A DNA stretch of 52,572 bases, taken from the NCBI GenBank assembly GCA_031274715.1, contig JAISPT010000070.1:1-52572 (forward strand), written 5' to 3'. This DNA comes from Azonexus sp. (GTDB lineage Bacteria > Pseudomonadota > Gammaproteobacteria > Burkholderiales > Rhodocyclaceae). The position numbers were made by a program, and so were the translations under genes. Shown piece by piece: positions 16,521 through 25,390 of this stretch (the stretch's first letter is position 1; every line of letters begins with the position of its first letter). The notes under the pieces were generated by a model, which was given only the letters and a program-made list of their open reading frames with translations, was not told the origin of the DNA and made no database searches.

Positions 16521-17888
16521 ATGAATTTCAATCCCTTGACCGCCCTTTCCCCGCTCGATGGCCGCTATGCAGGCAAGGTCGACGCCCTGCGCGACCATTT
16601 CTCCGAATTCGGCCTGATCCGCGCCCGCCTCAAGGTCGAGATCGAGTGGTTGAAGGCGCTGGCCGCCGAGCCGCATTTCACCGAGATCGCCGCCTTCTCG
16701 CCGACGACCGTGGCCGAACTCGATGCGCTGGTCGCCGGCTTCGGTCCGCAGCAGGCGGCTGAGGTCAAGGCCATCGAGGCCGTCACCAACCACGACGTCA
16801 AGGCGCTGGAATACTGGATCAAGGAGCGGACCCAGGCCAATGCCGAAGTGGTCAAGGTCAGCGAGTTCATCCATTTCGCCTGCACCTCGGAGGACATCAA
16901 CAACCTGTCGCACGCGCTGATGTGTCGGGGCGCTCGCGAAGAGGCATTGCTGCCGGCGCTGGACCAGGTTGTCGCCAAGTTGGTCGAGCTGGCCCACGCC
17001 TATGCCGACATCCCGATGATGAGCCGCACGCATGGCCAACCGGCGACGCCGACGACGATGGGCAAGGAGCTGGCCAATGTCGCTTGGCGTCTTAAGCGCG
17101 CCCGTGTCCGCATCGCCGGCGTCGAACTGCTGGGCAAGATCAACGGTGCGGTCGGCAACTACAATGCCCACCTGGCCGCCTACCCGGGCTATGACTGGGA
17201 AGGCTTCGCCAAGCGCTTCGTCGAGTCGCTGGGTCTGACTTTCAACCCCTACACCATCCAGATCGAGCCGCACGACGCGCTGGCCGAGCTGTTCGATGCC
17301 TTCGCCCGCGCCAACAGCATCCTCATCGATCTTGACCGCGATGTCTGGGGCTATATCTCGCTCGGTTTCTTCAAACAGAAGGTCAAGGCCGGCGAGATCG
17401 GCTCCTCGACCATGCCGCACAAGGTCAATCCGATCGACTTCGAGAACTCGGAAGGCAATTTCGGTCTAGCCAATGCGGTGTTGAAGCACCTCGCCGAGAA
17501 GCTGCCGATCTCGCGCTGGCAGCGCGATCTGACCGATTCGACAGTGCTGCGCAACATGGGCGTCGGCCTCGGTTACACGCTGCTCGGCTACGACTCGCTG
17601 CTGAAGGGCCTCGGCAAGCTGGAAATCAACGCCGATTGTATGCACGCTGATCTCGACGCCAACTGGGAGCTGCTGGCTGAGCCGATCCAGACGGTGATGC
17701 GCCGCTATGCCGTGGCCAACGCCTACGAAAAGCTCAAGGAACTGACCCGCGGTACCCGTGTCTCGCGCCAGGGTATGCAGGACTTCGTGGCAACGCTGGA
17801 TATCCCGGAGGCGGCCAAGGCCGAACTGCTGAAACTGACGCCCTGGGATTACACCGGCAAGGCGGCGGAATTGGCCAAGCGCATCTAA
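16521..17888 (+). CDS. purB: adenylosuccinate lyase
   Basis: 455 residues, the length of the E. coli-type enzyme. It cleaves SAICAR and adenylosuccinate in purine synthesis. The start at 16521 is preferred over an in-frame ATG at 16512 because AAAGGA lies 9 bases upstream and the product begins MNFNPLTALSPLDGRYAGKV, the normal start. The fumarase/aspartase-superfamily signature GSSTMPHKVNPIDFENSEGN is intact. Catalytic His residues are in FACTSEDINN and MSRTHGQPATPTTMGKE. Confidence 0.97.
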   Translation: MNFNPLTALSPLDGRYAGKVDALRDHFSEFGLIRARLKVEIEWLKALAAEPHFTEIAAFSPTTVAELDALVAGFGPQQAAEVKAIEAVTNHDVKALEYWIKERTQANAEVVKVSEFIHFACTSEDINNLSHALMCRGAREEALLPALDQVVAKLVELAHAYADIPMMSRTHGQPATPTTMGKELANVAWRLKRARVRIAGVELLGKINGAVGNYNAHLAAYPGYDWEGFAKRFVESLGLTFNPYTIQIEPHDALAELFDAFARANSILIDLDRDVWGYISLGFFKQKVKAGEIGSSTMPHKVNPIDFENSEGNFGLANAVLKHLAEKLPISRWQRDLTDSTVLRNMGVGLGYTLLGYDSLLKGLGKLEINADCMHADLDANWELLAEPIQTVMRRYAVANAYEKLKELTRGTRVSRQGMQDFVATLDIPEAAKAELLKLTPWDYTGKAAELAKRI

Positions 17889-17917
17889 CGCTCAGCCATG
17901 GTCGGGACAGCACACCG

Positions 17918-18193
17918 ATGATCTGCGCCAAGTGCCGGCAGGAGGTGCCGGCCGACGCCATCTACTGCCCGCATTGCACCGGCGAGCGTCGCACCACCGA
18001 TCGCGAGGTGATCCGCGGTGGTATCCGGGGCGGGCTGCTCGGCCTGCTCATCGGCCTGCTGCCGGCCCTGCTGCTGCTCACCATTTACGGCGCCGAGCGC
18101 GGCATCAAGGCTATTGCCTTCGCCGTGCCGGTGGCCACCTTGACCACCGGGCTGATCATCGGCTTGGTCAAGGCCAAACGCGACTGGAAGTAA
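17918..18193 (+). CDS. small zinc-ribbon membrane protein
   Basis: 91 residues. An N-terminal half zinc ribbon has Cys3, Cys6, Cys17 and Cys20 (MICAKCRQEVPADAIYCPHC). A short charged linker follows, then two membrane helices (about 36-56 and 65-84, GLLGLLIGLLPALLLLTIYG and AIAFAVPVATLTTGLIIGLV) with a Gly-rich GGIRGG turn before the first. The function is unknown. The stop overlaps the next start (TAATG), implying coupling. Confidence 0.78.
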   Translation: MICAKCRQEVPADAIYCPHCTGERRTTDREVIRGGIRGGLLGLLIGLLPALLLLTIYGAERGIKAIAFAVPVATLTTGLIIGLVKAKRDWK

Positions 18194-18516
18194 TGTCAAT
18201 GTCTTTTGCCGAAAACCTGAAGAAATTGCCGGGCATCTCCCATCTGGCCGCGATCAACCTGCTCGATGCCGACGGCAACGTCGTCGCCAGCATCGAGAAC
18301 AAGCCCGGCAGCCAGGGTTCGCTGGCGGTGTACAACCACCTGGCGCAGACTTACGGCTCAATCAATGCCGAGGCGGCGAAGAAGGGCCTGGAAATTTTCG
18401 CCGAGCACAGCGAGGACGAACGCGCTCATCCCGGTAAGCATCCGAATATCGCCCGCCTACTGGCGATCGAATCCGGCCAGCCGGCGCTGCGTGCCAAGCA
18501 TGTTTTCGCACTGTAG
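18193..18516 (+). CDS. conserved hypothetical protein (DUF2322-like)
   Basis: 107 residues from the ATG at 18193 (or 105 from 18199). It contains SFAENLKKLPGISHLAAINLLDADGNVVASIENKPGSQGSLAVYN and ends ARLLAIESGQPALRAKHVF. The compact mixed alpha/beta composition and wording resemble a family I remember as DUF2322; this is tentative. No signal peptide, cysteines or catalytic motif is visible. It is coupled to the zinc-ribbon membrane gene just upstream. Confidence 0.75.
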   Translation: MSMSFAENLKKLPGISHLAAINLLDADGNVVASIENKPGSQGSLAVYNHLAQTYGSINAEAAKKGLEIFAEHSEDERAHPGKHPNIARLLAIESGQPALRAKHVFAL

Positions 18517-18566
18517 TGCGCTGGCGCCTAAGACAGCTGAGCCGGGAATAAGTTTCTGGCAGAGAA

Positions 18567-18611
18567 ACTTTTGTTACAAAAGTACCCATGCGGTTACAAA
18601 AGTACCTATGC
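18567..18611. repeat. palindrome plus two 19-bp direct repeats in the cytochrome c' leader
   Basis: GTTACAAAAGTACCCATGC (18573-18591) and GTTACAAAAGTACCTATGC (18593-18611) are direct repeats at a 20-bp pitch. The first also forms the palindrome ACTTTTG-TTA-CAAAAGT (18567-18583). A further inverted repeat AGTTTCT/AGAGAAACT lies just before it (18551-18569). Two identical sites two helical turns apart would suit a dimeric regulator; a REP-type relic is the alternative. Confidence 0.55.
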
Positions 18612-18661
18612 AAAGCCAGTAGAATTAACGGTTCCCTCAAACAATCACTGGAGAAAACCCC

Positions 18662-19114
18662 ATGAAGAAATTCATGCTCGCCCTGCTCGGCATCACTCTG
18701 GCCGGCGGCGCCGCTGCCCAGATGAAGCCGGAAGATGCCATCAAGTACCGCCAGTCGGCGTATTCCGCCATGTCCTGGAGCATGGGTCGCATCAAGACCA
18801 ATGTCGAAGGCACCTACAACAAGGACGAGGTGATCAAGGCTGCCAACGTGATCCAGAGTCTGGCCAATTCGGGCATGGGCGCGCTGTACCTGCCGGGTAC
18901 TGACAAGGGCAAGGGCTGGGAGGAAACCCGCGTCAAGCCTGAGATGTTCACCAACAAGGAACTGGTCGGCAAGGTCGCCACCGACTTCAACCGGGAAGCC
19001 AACGAAATGGCCAAGGTCGCCGCCGCTGGCGACGCTGCCGCGGCCAAGGCGCAGTTCAGCAAGCTGAGCGAAACCTGCAAGAGCTGCCACGACGACTTCA
19101 AGATCAAGAAGTAA
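18662..19114 (+). CDS. cytochrome c' (class II c-type cytochrome)
   Basis: 150 residues: a signal peptide (about 1-20, ending GGAAAQ) and a four-helix-bundle mature protein with the heme site at the C-terminus, CKSCH (Cys139, Cys142, His143). This is the hallmark of cytochrome c', a periplasmic pentacoordinate heme protein that binds NO and is common in denitrifiers. It starts MKPEDAIKYRQSAYSAMSWSM, with the distal-side hydrophobics typical of the family. A terminator-like hairpin separates it from the cytochrome b gene, a frequent partner. Confidence 0.93.
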   Translation: MKKFMLALLGITLAGGAAAQMKPEDAIKYRQSAYSAMSWSMGRIKTNVEGTYNKDEVIKAANVIQSLANSGMGALYLPGTDKGKGWEETRVKPEMFTNKELVGKVATDFNREANEMAKVAAAGDAAAAKAQFSKLSETCKSCHDDFKIKK

Positions 19115-19146
19115 GCTGGACGTTGTCACGTCGTACCCGACTACGG

Positions 19147-19173
19147 GTAGCCCAGGCTCCGGCCTGGGGTGAC
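19147..19173 (+). repeat. dispersed hairpin repeat, copy 2
   Basis: GTAGCCCAGGC, TCCG, GCCTGGGGTGAC: nearly the same hairpin as 7917-7944 in the opposite orientation. It lies just after the cytochrome c' stop codon, again at the 3' end of a gene. Confidence 0.6.
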
Positions 19174-19175
19174 TT

Positions 19176-19197
19176 ACAGGCGCCCGTGGGCGCCTGT
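19176..19197 (+). terminator. terminator-like hairpin after cytochrome c'
   Basis: The 10-bp perfect stem ACAGGCGCCC/GGGCGCCTGT with a 2-base loop is followed by TTTCGTTTTC. This probably reduces read-through from cytochrome c' into the cytochrome b gene. Confidence 0.6.
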
Positions 19198-19227
19198 TTC
19201 GTTTTCACCGGAACAAAGGAACACAGC

Positions 19228-19920
19228 ATGAACAGCAAACACATTCGCCTCTGGGATCTGCCCACCCGCCTGTTTCACTGGCTACTGGTATTGGCCGTGA
19301 TCGGCGCCGTGGTCAGCGGCCAGCTTGGCGGCAACCTGATCGTCTGGCACGGACGCCTCGGTCTGTTCATCATTGGCCTGCTGGTCTTTCGCATTGTCTG
19401 GGGGCTGATCGGCTCGACCTATGCCCGCTTCGCCCACTTCTTCCCGACGCCGGCCCGGTTGCGCGCCTATCTGGGCGGCGAGTGGCGCCAGCCCGGACAC
19501 AACCCGCTGGGCGCCCTGTCCGTTTTCGCGTTGCTCACCGTGGTTGGCTTCCAGGCGGTTTCCGGGCTGTTTAGCAATGACGACATCGCCTTCGTCGGGC
19601 CGCTGTTTGACCTAGTCGACAAGAGCTTGAGCAACCGCCTCACCGGCTTGCACCACCTGATGGCTAACCTGTTGTACGTACTGGTCGGCCTGCACGTGGC
19701 GGCGATCGTCTTCTATGTCCGCGTCAAGAAGAACAACATGTTGCGGCCGATGCTGACTGGCTCGAAGGAAGTCGAGCACGGCGAGGATGCCCGCGGCGGC
19801 GGCCTGCTGGCGCTGACGGTTGCTGTGCTGCTGGCGTTGGCTGCTGTTTATGGGGCGAGCGGCGCCTGGTTGCCGGAACCGCCACCGCCGCCAGCGGCCG
19901 AAGATATACCGGCTTGGTGA
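19228..19920 (+). CDS. cytochrome b (b561/Ni-hydrogenase b-type subunit family)
   Basis: About 230 residues from the ATG at 19228 (AAAGGA upstream). It is an inner-membrane di-heme cytochrome b with four core helices and an extra C-terminal helix. It begins KHIRLWDLPTRLFHWLLVLAVIGAVVSGQ, with the first heme His in RLFHW. Further His residues are in VWHGRLGLFIIGLLVFRIVWG and LHHLMANLLYVLVGLHVAAIVFY. Such proteins are commonly encoded beside cytochrome c' or other soluble cytochromes and can pass quinol electrons to them. The tail is Pro-rich (PEPPPPPAAEDIP). The in-frame region upstream overlaps non-coding repeats and is not counted. Confidence 0.9.
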   Translation: MNSKHIRLWDLPTRLFHWLLVLAVIGAVVSGQLGGNLIVWHGRLGLFIIGLLVFRIVWGLIGSTYARFAHFFPTPARLRAYLGGEWRQPGHNPLGALSVFALLTVVGFQAVSGLFSNDDIAFVGPLFDLVDKSLSNRLTGLHHLMANLLYVLVGLHVAAIVFYVRVKKNNMLRPMLTGSKEVEHGEDARGGGLLALTVAVLLALAAVYGASGAWLPEPPPPPAAEDIPAW

Positions 19921-19935
19921 TCCGGCTGGTAGCAA

Positions 19936-19963
19936 AGAAAAAGCCGCCCGCGGGCGGCTTTTT
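19936..19963. terminator. bidirectional intrinsic terminator (cytochrome b / secF)
   Basis: The perfect palindrome AAGCCGCCCGCGGGCGGCTT is flanked by A- and T-runs and serves both convergent transcripts. Confidence 0.93.
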
Positions 19964-19983
19964 GCTGTTCCCGGTGGACCGGT

Positions 19984-20928
19984 TCAGACCACGGCGCCGT
20001 CCGCGTTGGCGCCCTCGATGGCCTTCTTGGGCTTGATGAACTGTTCGCGCGAGACACCCAGCCACATTACCAGCGGGCTGGCGACCAGCACCGAGGAGTA
20101 AATGCCGAAGCAGATGCCGATGGTCAGCGCCAACGAGAAGTAATGCAGCGTCTCGCCGCCGAAGATCAGCATCGACAGCACCATGACCTGGGTCGAGGCG
20201 TGGGTGATGATGGTCCGTGAAATGGTGCTGGTGATGGCGTGGTCGAGCACCTGTGGCGTAGTCAGGCCGCGTACTTTCTTGAAGGTCTCGCGGACGCGGT
20301 CGAAGACGACCACCGATTCGTTGACCGAGTAGCCGAGCACGGCCAGGGTCGCGGCCAGCACCGACAGCGAGAATTCCCACTGGAAGGCGGCGAAGAAGCC
20401 GAGAATGATGATCACGTCGTGTAGGTTGGCGATGATGGCCGATACCGAGAAACGCCATTCGAAACGGAAGGCGAGGTAGATCATGATGCCGAGGATGACG
20501 ACCAAGAGCGCCATGGCACCGTTTTCGGCGAGTTCCTTGCCGACCTGCGGGCCGACGTATTCGACGCGCTGTAGCCGCGCTCCCGGCACTGCGGCATCGA
20601 GCGCGGCCATCACCTGTTCCCCCTGCTTGGCGCTGTCCTGCGCGTCGCGTAGAGGTAGGCGGATCAGTACGTCCTGCGAGGAGCCGAAGTTCTGTACCTG
20701 GAAATCGGAAAAGCCGGCCTTGGCCAGCGCGCCGCGCATCTTTTCGAGTTCGGCGGCCTGCTGGTAGCTGACCTCGATCAAGGTGCCGCCGGTGAATTCG
20801 ACCGACAGGTGCAGCCCCTTGGTGACCAGGAAGAAAACGGCGATCAGGAAGGTGGCGAAGGAAATGATGTTGAACTTCAGCGCATGGCGCATGAAGGGAA
20901 TGTCTTGCTTGATGCGGAAAAATTCCAT
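19984..20928 (-). CDS. secF: protein translocase subunit SecF
   Basis: 314 residues, full length. An RND-type inner-membrane subunit that, with SecD and YajC, uses the proton-motive force to aid SecYEG export. After the first membrane helix (ISFATFLIAVFFLVT) come the periplasmic domain with VEFTGGTLIEV and five more helices. The conserved GYSVNESVVVFDRVRE and TSTISRTIITHASTQ segments are visible. It follows secD by 15 bp and ends at a shared terminator. Confidence 0.96.
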   Translation of the reverse strand: MEFFRIKQDIPFMRHALKFNIISFATFLIAVFFLVTKGLHLSVEFTGGTLIEVSYQQAAELEKMRGALAKAGFSDFQVQNFGSSQDVLIRLPLRDAQDSAKQGEQVMAALDAAVPGARLQRVEYVGPQVGKELAENGAMALLVVILGIMIYLAFRFEWRFSVSAIIANLHDVIIILGFFAAFQWEFSLSVLAATLAVLGYSVNESVVVFDRVRETFKKVRGLTTPQVLDHAITSTISRTIITHASTQVMVLSMLIFGGETLHYFSLALTIGICFGIYSSVLVASPLVMWLGVSREQFIKPKKAIEGANADGAVV

Positions 20929-20943
20929 GTCCGTGCGTCCTGG

Positions 20944-22824
20944 TTACTTGCCGTCGGTTGGAGTCGCGGTCAGGCCGGGTTTCCAAATCTGGCCGATGGC
21001 GATCTTGGTGAGCTTCTTCTGGCGGCCGTAGATCAGGTTGATCAGGGCGCGCGAGATGACCACCGATGAATAGATCGAGGTCAGGATGCCCAGGCAGTGC
21101 ACCACGGCGAAGCCGCGTACCGGGCCGGAGCCGAAGATGAGCAGGGCCAGGCCGGCGATCAGCGTGGTGATGTTGGAGTCGAGGATGGTCCCGAAAGCGC
21201 GCTCGTAGCCTTCGGAAATCGCCGCCTGTGGTGGCATGCCGGCGCGCAATTCCTCGCGGATGCGTTCGTTGATCAGCACGTTGGCGTCGATGGCCATGCC
21301 CAGCGTCAGCGCGATGGCGGCGATGCCGGGCAGGGTCAGCGTCGCTTGCAGCAGCGACAGCAGGGCAACCAGCAGCAGCAGGTTGGCCGACAGGGCCAGG
21401 GCCGAGACGACGCCGAACATCTGGTAGTACATGATCATGAACAGGGCGATGGCGATAAAGCCCCACAGCGTCGAATGGAAGCCCTTGTTGATGTTCTCGG
21501 CGCCGAGCGAGGGGCCGATGGTGCGTTCCTCGATGATTTCCATCGGCGCTGCCAGCGAGCCGGCGCGCAGCAGCAGGGCGACGTCGCTGGCTTCCTGGGT
21601 GCTCATGCGGCCGGAAATCTGCACACGGCCGCCGCCGATCTCGGTGCGGATCACCGGCGCGGTAACCACTTCGCCCTTGCCTTTTTCGATCAGCAGGATG
21701 GCCATGCGTTTGCCGACGTTTTCGCGGGTGACATCCCTGAAGATGCGGGCGCCGGCGGCGTCGAGCGTCAGATGCACGGCCGGTTCGTGGGTCTGGCCGT
21801 CGAAGCCAGGCTGGGCGTCGGTCAGCCGGTCACCGGTCAGCACCACCTGCTTCTTGACCACCAGCGGGCTGCCGCCGCGCTCGGTGTACAGCTCGGTGCC
21901 GAACGGCGGGTTACCGGCCAGCGCCGCCTCGAGTACGCCGGGCGTGTCGTCGACCATGCGGATTTCCAGCGTCGCGGTGCGGCCGAGGATGTCTTTGGCC
22001 TTGGCCGTGTCCTGTACGCCCGGCAACTGGACCACGATGCGGTCGGCGCCTTGCTGCTGGATTACTGGTTCGGCGACGCCGAGTTCGTTAATGCGGTTGT
22101 GTAGCGTGGTGATGTTCTGCTTGAGCGCGAATTCGCCGAGTTTCTTCAGTGCCTCCGGCCTCATGGTTGCCACCAGGCGCAATTCGCCGCCGGCACCGCT
22201 TTCCGCCAGCAGCAGGTCGGGCTGGCTGTTAGCGATGGCGGCACGGGCCTTGTCGCGCGTTTCGCTCTCGCGGAAGGCGATGACGATGCGTTCGCCTTCG
22301 CGGTTGATGCCGGCGTGGCGCAGATTTTTGTCGCGCAGCACGGTGCGCAGGTCGGCGGCGGTCGAGTCGAGGCGCTTGGTTAGCGCTCCTTTCATGTCTA
22401 CCTGTAGCAGGAAGTGCACGCCGCCGCGCAGATCGAGACCGAGATACATCGGCAGGGCGTGCAACGCGGTCAGCCAGCGCGGCGAGGCCGACAGCAGGTT
22501 CAGGGCGACCACATATTGCGGGTCGCTGGCATCCGGATTGAAGTTCTTTTCCAGCACATCCTTGGCCTGCAACTGGATGTCCTCCGTGGCGAAGCGGGCC
22601 TTGACGCCGACAGCGTCGAGCTGGATGCCGTCATGGGTGATGCCGGCACTTTTCAGGGCTTCCTCGACGCGGCTGCGGGTGTTCTCGTCGATCTTGAGCG
22701 TGGCCTTGGCGCTCGATACCTGCACGGCCGGCGATTCGCCGTAGAAGTTGGGCAGGGTATAGATGAAACCCAGCACCAGCGACGCGGCGACGATGATGTA
22801 CTTCCAGAGAGGGTAGCGATTCAT
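20944..22824 (-). CDS. secD: protein translocase subunit SecD
   Basis: 626 residues with six membrane helices and a large periplasmic P1 domain. Signatures are the start MNRYPLWKYIIVAASLVLGFIYTLPNFYG, LGLDLRGGVHFLLQVD, and helix 4 with GMAIDANVLINERIREELR, which carries the proton-relay Asp. It acts in the same complex as SecF and YajC and lies between them in the usual order. Confidence 0.97.
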   Translation of the reverse strand: MNRYPLWKYIIVAASLVLGFIYTLPNFYGESPAVQVSSAKATLKIDENTRSRVEEALKSAGITHDGIQLDAVGVKARFATEDIQLQAKDVLEKNFNPDASDPQYVVALNLLSASPRWLTALHALPMYLGLDLRGGVHFLLQVDMKGALTKRLDSTAADLRTVLRDKNLRHAGINREGERIVIAFRESETRDKARAAIANSQPDLLLAESGAGGELRLVATMRPEALKKLGEFALKQNITTLHNRINELGVAEPVIQQQGADRIVVQLPGVQDTAKAKDILGRTATLEIRMVDDTPGVLEAALAGNPPFGTELYTERGGSPLVVKKQVVLTGDRLTDAQPGFDGQTHEPAVHLTLDAAGARIFRDVTRENVGKRMAILLIEKGKGEVVTAPVIRTEIGGGRVQISGRMSTQEASDVALLLRAGSLAAPMEIIEERTIGPSLGAENINKGFHSTLWGFIAIALFMIMYYQMFGVVSALALSANLLLLVALLSLLQATLTLPGIAAIALTLGMAIDANVLINERIREELRAGMPPQAAISEGYERAFGTILDSNITTLIAGLALLIFGSGPVRGFAVVHCLGILTSIYSSVVISRALINLIYGRQKKLTKIAIGQIWKPGLTATPTDGK

Positions 22825-22872
22825 GGCGGCTTACAAGCGAAGAAGGCGGCCAGCGGCCGCCTTCCGGGGTGA

Positions 22873-23196
22873 TTACAGGGACTTCAGCGTGCCTTTCGGC
22901 AGGACCATGCCGATGGCCGGCTTCTGAACGACGACCTCGGTGCCTTCGGCGATTTCGACGGTGACGTAGGCTTCGCCGATCTTGGTGATGCGGCCGACTA
23001 GGCCGCCGCCGGTGACGATTTCGTCGCCCTTCTGCAGGGCTTCGATCAGCGCCTTGTGGTCCTTGGCCTTCTTCATCTGCGGGCGGATCATCAGGAACCA
23101 CAGCACGACGAACATCAGGATCATCGGCAGCAACTGCATGAAGCCGCCGGTCGGATCGGCGGCGCCAGCGGTCTGGGCGTGGGCAAGGCTAATCAT
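22873..23196 (-). CDS. yajC: preprotein translocase accessory subunit YajC
   Basis: 107 residues, one membrane helix (LLPMILMFVVLWFLMIRPQMKKAKDHKA) with the invariant RPQ motif, then a small cytoplasmic SH3-like domain (GDEIVTGGGLVGRITKIGEAYVTVEIAEG). It is part of the SecDF-YajC complex. The gene lies 42 bp after tgt and 48 bp before secD. Confidence 0.95.
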   Translation of the reverse strand: MISLAHAQTAGAADPTGGFMQLLPMILMFVVLWFLMIRPQMKKAKDHKALIEALQKGDEIVTGGGLVGRITKIGEAYVTVEIAEGTEVVVQKPAIGMVLPKGTLKSL

Positions 23197-23238
23197 GGGG
23201 AGTGTCTCCGGATAACGAAAAGTTCAGAACGCGCGATT

Positions 23239-24351
23239 CTAGCATTGGCCGCCCGATCGGTCGCGGGCGAAGGCGGCCGACCACGCTGTCAGCGTGGCCG
23301 ATGCAATGGCGGCGCGCATCTCGGCCATGATGACCTGATAGAAATGCAAGTTGTGCAGGGTGTTGAGCATGCCGCCGAGAATTTCACCGTTGCGGAACAG
23401 GTGATGCAGGTAGGCGCGGCTGAATTGCGTGCAGGTGTAGCAATTGCACGAAGGGTCGAGCGGGCCGGTATCGGCCCGGTAGCGGGCATTTTTGATCTTG
23501 ACGTCGCCGAAGCGGGTAAACAGGTGGCCGTTGCGCGCATTGCGCGTCGGCATCACGCAGTCGAACATGTCGATGCCGCGCCGGACCGCGAACACCAAGT
23601 CTTCCGGCGTGCCGACGCCCATCAGGTAACGTGGCTTGTGTGCCGGCATTCGCGATGCCAGGTGGTCGAGGATGCGCGCCATGTCCTCCTTCGGCTCGCC
23701 GACCGAGAGGCCACCGATGGCCATGCCGTCGAAGCCGATGTCGTCGAGACCGGCCAGCGATTCCTCGCGCAAATCCTCATACATGCCGCCCTGGACAATG
23801 CCGAACAGCGCGTTGCGGTTTTCCAGCTTGTCGTGTTCGGTGCGCGAGCGTTGCGCCCAGCGCAAGCTCAAACGCATCGACTGCGCCGCTTCTTCGTGGG
23901 TCGCCGGGTAGGGCGTGCATTCGTCGAAGATCATCACGATGTCCGAGTTCAGCACATGCTGGATTTGCATCGAGATTTCCGGCGACAAGAACAGCTTGGC
24001 GCCATCGTGCGGCGAACTGAACTTGACGCCATCCTCGGTGATCTTGCGCAGGGCGCCGAGCGAGAACACTTGAAAGCCGCCGGAATCGGTCAGGATCGGC
24101 TTTCGCCAGTTCATGAAATCGTGCAGGCCGTGGTGAGCTTTGATGACCTCAAGGCCAGGGCGCAGCCACAGGTGAAAGGTGTTGCCCAGGCAAATTTGCG
24201 CGCCGATGTCGTGCAGGCTTTGCGGCGTCATCGCCTTGACCGTGCCGTAGGTACCGACCGGCATGAAAACCGGCGTTTGGACTTGGCCGTGGGCCAGCGT
24301 CAAGGTGCCGCGGCGGGCGGCGCCGTCGGTGTGGAGGAGGTCAAATTGCAT
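23239..24351 (-). CDS. tgt: queuine tRNA-ribosyltransferase
   Basis: 370 residues. It exchanges guanine for preQ1 at position 34 of GUN-anticodon tRNAs. The start at 24351 gives MQFDLLHTDGAARRGTLTLAHG. The fingerprints are LTDSGGFQVFSL with the active-site Asp, GGLSVGEP, and the zinc site CNCYTCTQFSRAYLHHL. It overlaps queA by 11 bases in the pathway order queA-tgt. Confidence 0.97.
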   Translation of the reverse strand: MQFDLLHTDGAARRGTLTLAHGQVQTPVFMPVGTYGTVKAMTPQSLHDIGAQICLGNTFHLWLRPGLEVIKAHHGLHDFMNWRKPILTDSGGFQVFSLGALRKITEDGVKFSSPHDGAKLFLSPEISMQIQHVLNSDIVMIFDECTPYPATHEEAAQSMRLSLRWAQRSRTEHDKLENRNALFGIVQGGMYEDLREESLAGLDDIGFDGMAIGGLSVGEPKEDMARILDHLASRMPAHKPRYLMGVGTPEDLVFAVRRGIDMFDCVMPTRNARNGHLFTRFGDVKIKNARYRADTGPLDPSCNCYTCTQFSRAYLHHLFRNGEILGGMLNTLHNLHFYQVIMAEMRAAIASATLTAWSAAFARDRSGGQC

Positions 24352-25390
24352 CGGTACGTTCCAGGAGCATCGCATCGCCGTAGCTAAAGAAGCGGTAGCG
24401 CTCGGCGATGGCATGGGTGTAAGCGGCGCGGATCGCGGTACAGCCGGCGAAGGCCGAGACCAGCATCAGCAGCGTCGATTTCGGCAGATGGAAGTTGGTG
24501 ATCAGGCGGTCGACCACGCGGAAGCAATAGCCGGGCGTGATGAAAATGTCGGTCTCGGCACCGCCGGGACGTAGCGAGCCGTCGGCCTGGCTGGCCGATT
24601 CGAGGGCGCGCAGGCTGGTGGTGCCGACCGCGACGACGCGGCCGCCGGCGGAACGGGTGGCGGCGACGGCAGCGGCAGTGGCGGCGGGGATTTCATAGCG
24701 CTCGCTGTGCATGCGATGGTCAGCGATTTTTTCCACGCGCATTGGGCGGTAGGTGCCGGCGCCGACGTGCAGCGTTACGAAGGCGGTGTTGATGCCTTGT
24801 GCCTTCAGCGCTTCCAGCATCGCCTCGTCGAAATGCAGGCCGGCGGTCGGCGCGGCGACGGCCCCCGGCGCGCGGGCATAGACGGTCTGATAGCGGGTTT
24901 CGTCGGCGCCGTCGGCGGGGTGGGCGATGTAGGGGGGCAGCGGCAACTTGCCGTGGCGCTCGGCCAAGTCCCAGAAATTACCGTCCTCGTCGAGTTCGAG
25001 CGCGAACAAATCGCCGTCGCTGCCGGCTCGCCCGCACATGCGGACGGTGAAAGTGTCGGCCAGGCGCAACCGGCAGCCAGTCTTGGGAGCCTTGCTGGCG
25101 CGAATCTGGCAGATCGCGTGACGGGCGTCGACGATGCGTTCGAGCATCACCTCGACTTGGCCGCCGGTATCCTTGACGCCGTGGAAGCGCGCCTTAATCA
25201 CCCGGGTGTCGTTGAATACCAGCAGATCGCCGGCACGCAGCAGTTGCGGCAAATCGGCGAAACAGCGATCGTCCAGGCGTCCGCCGTCGACGTGCAGCAA
25301 GCGGCTGCCGCGGCGCTCGGGCGCCGGGTGCTGGGCAATCAGTTCGGGTGGCAGGGGGAAATCGAAATCGTCGACAGTCAGCGACATCAT
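24341..25390 (-). CDS. queA: S-adenosylmethionine:tRNA ribosyltransferase-isomerase
   Basis: 349 residues from the ATG at 25390, with a second ATG directly after it. It transfers the ribosyl moiety of SAM to preQ1-tRNA to form epoxyqueuosine. It begins SLTVDDFDFPLPPELIAQHPAPERRGSRLL. Conserved parts are LVFNDTRVIKAR, the GRAGSDGDLF loop, AAPTAGLHFDEAML, LHVGAGTYRPM and NFHLPKSTLLMLVSAFAG. It is the first gene of the queA-tgt-yajC-secD-secF operon. The 207 bp to yfiR form a divergent promoter region. Confidence 0.96.
   Translation of the reverse strand: MMSLTVDDFDFPLPPELIAQHPAPERRGSRLLHVDGGRLDDRCFADLPQLLRAGDLLVFNDTRVIKARFHGVKDTGGQVEVMLERIVDARHAICQIRASKAPKTGCRLRLADTFTVRMCGRAGSDGDLFALELDEDGNFWDLAERHGKLPLPPYIAHPADGADETRYQTVYARAPGAVAAPTAGLHFDEAMLEALKAQGINTAFVTLHVGAGTYRPMRVEKIADHRMHSERYEIPAATAAAVAATRSAGGRVVAVGTTSLRALESASQADGSLRPGGAETDIFITPGYCFRVVDRLITNFHLPKSTLLMLVSAFAGCTAIRAAYTHAIAERYRFFSYGDAMLLERTDAI

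Noticed and set aside
18573..18611. CRISPR array
   Set aside because: Only two repeats with a 1-bp gap and no spacers or cas genes.
21431..22744. Ser/Arg-rich open frame antisense to secD
   Set aside because: A GC-driven shadow; SecD is complete and conserved on the minus strand.
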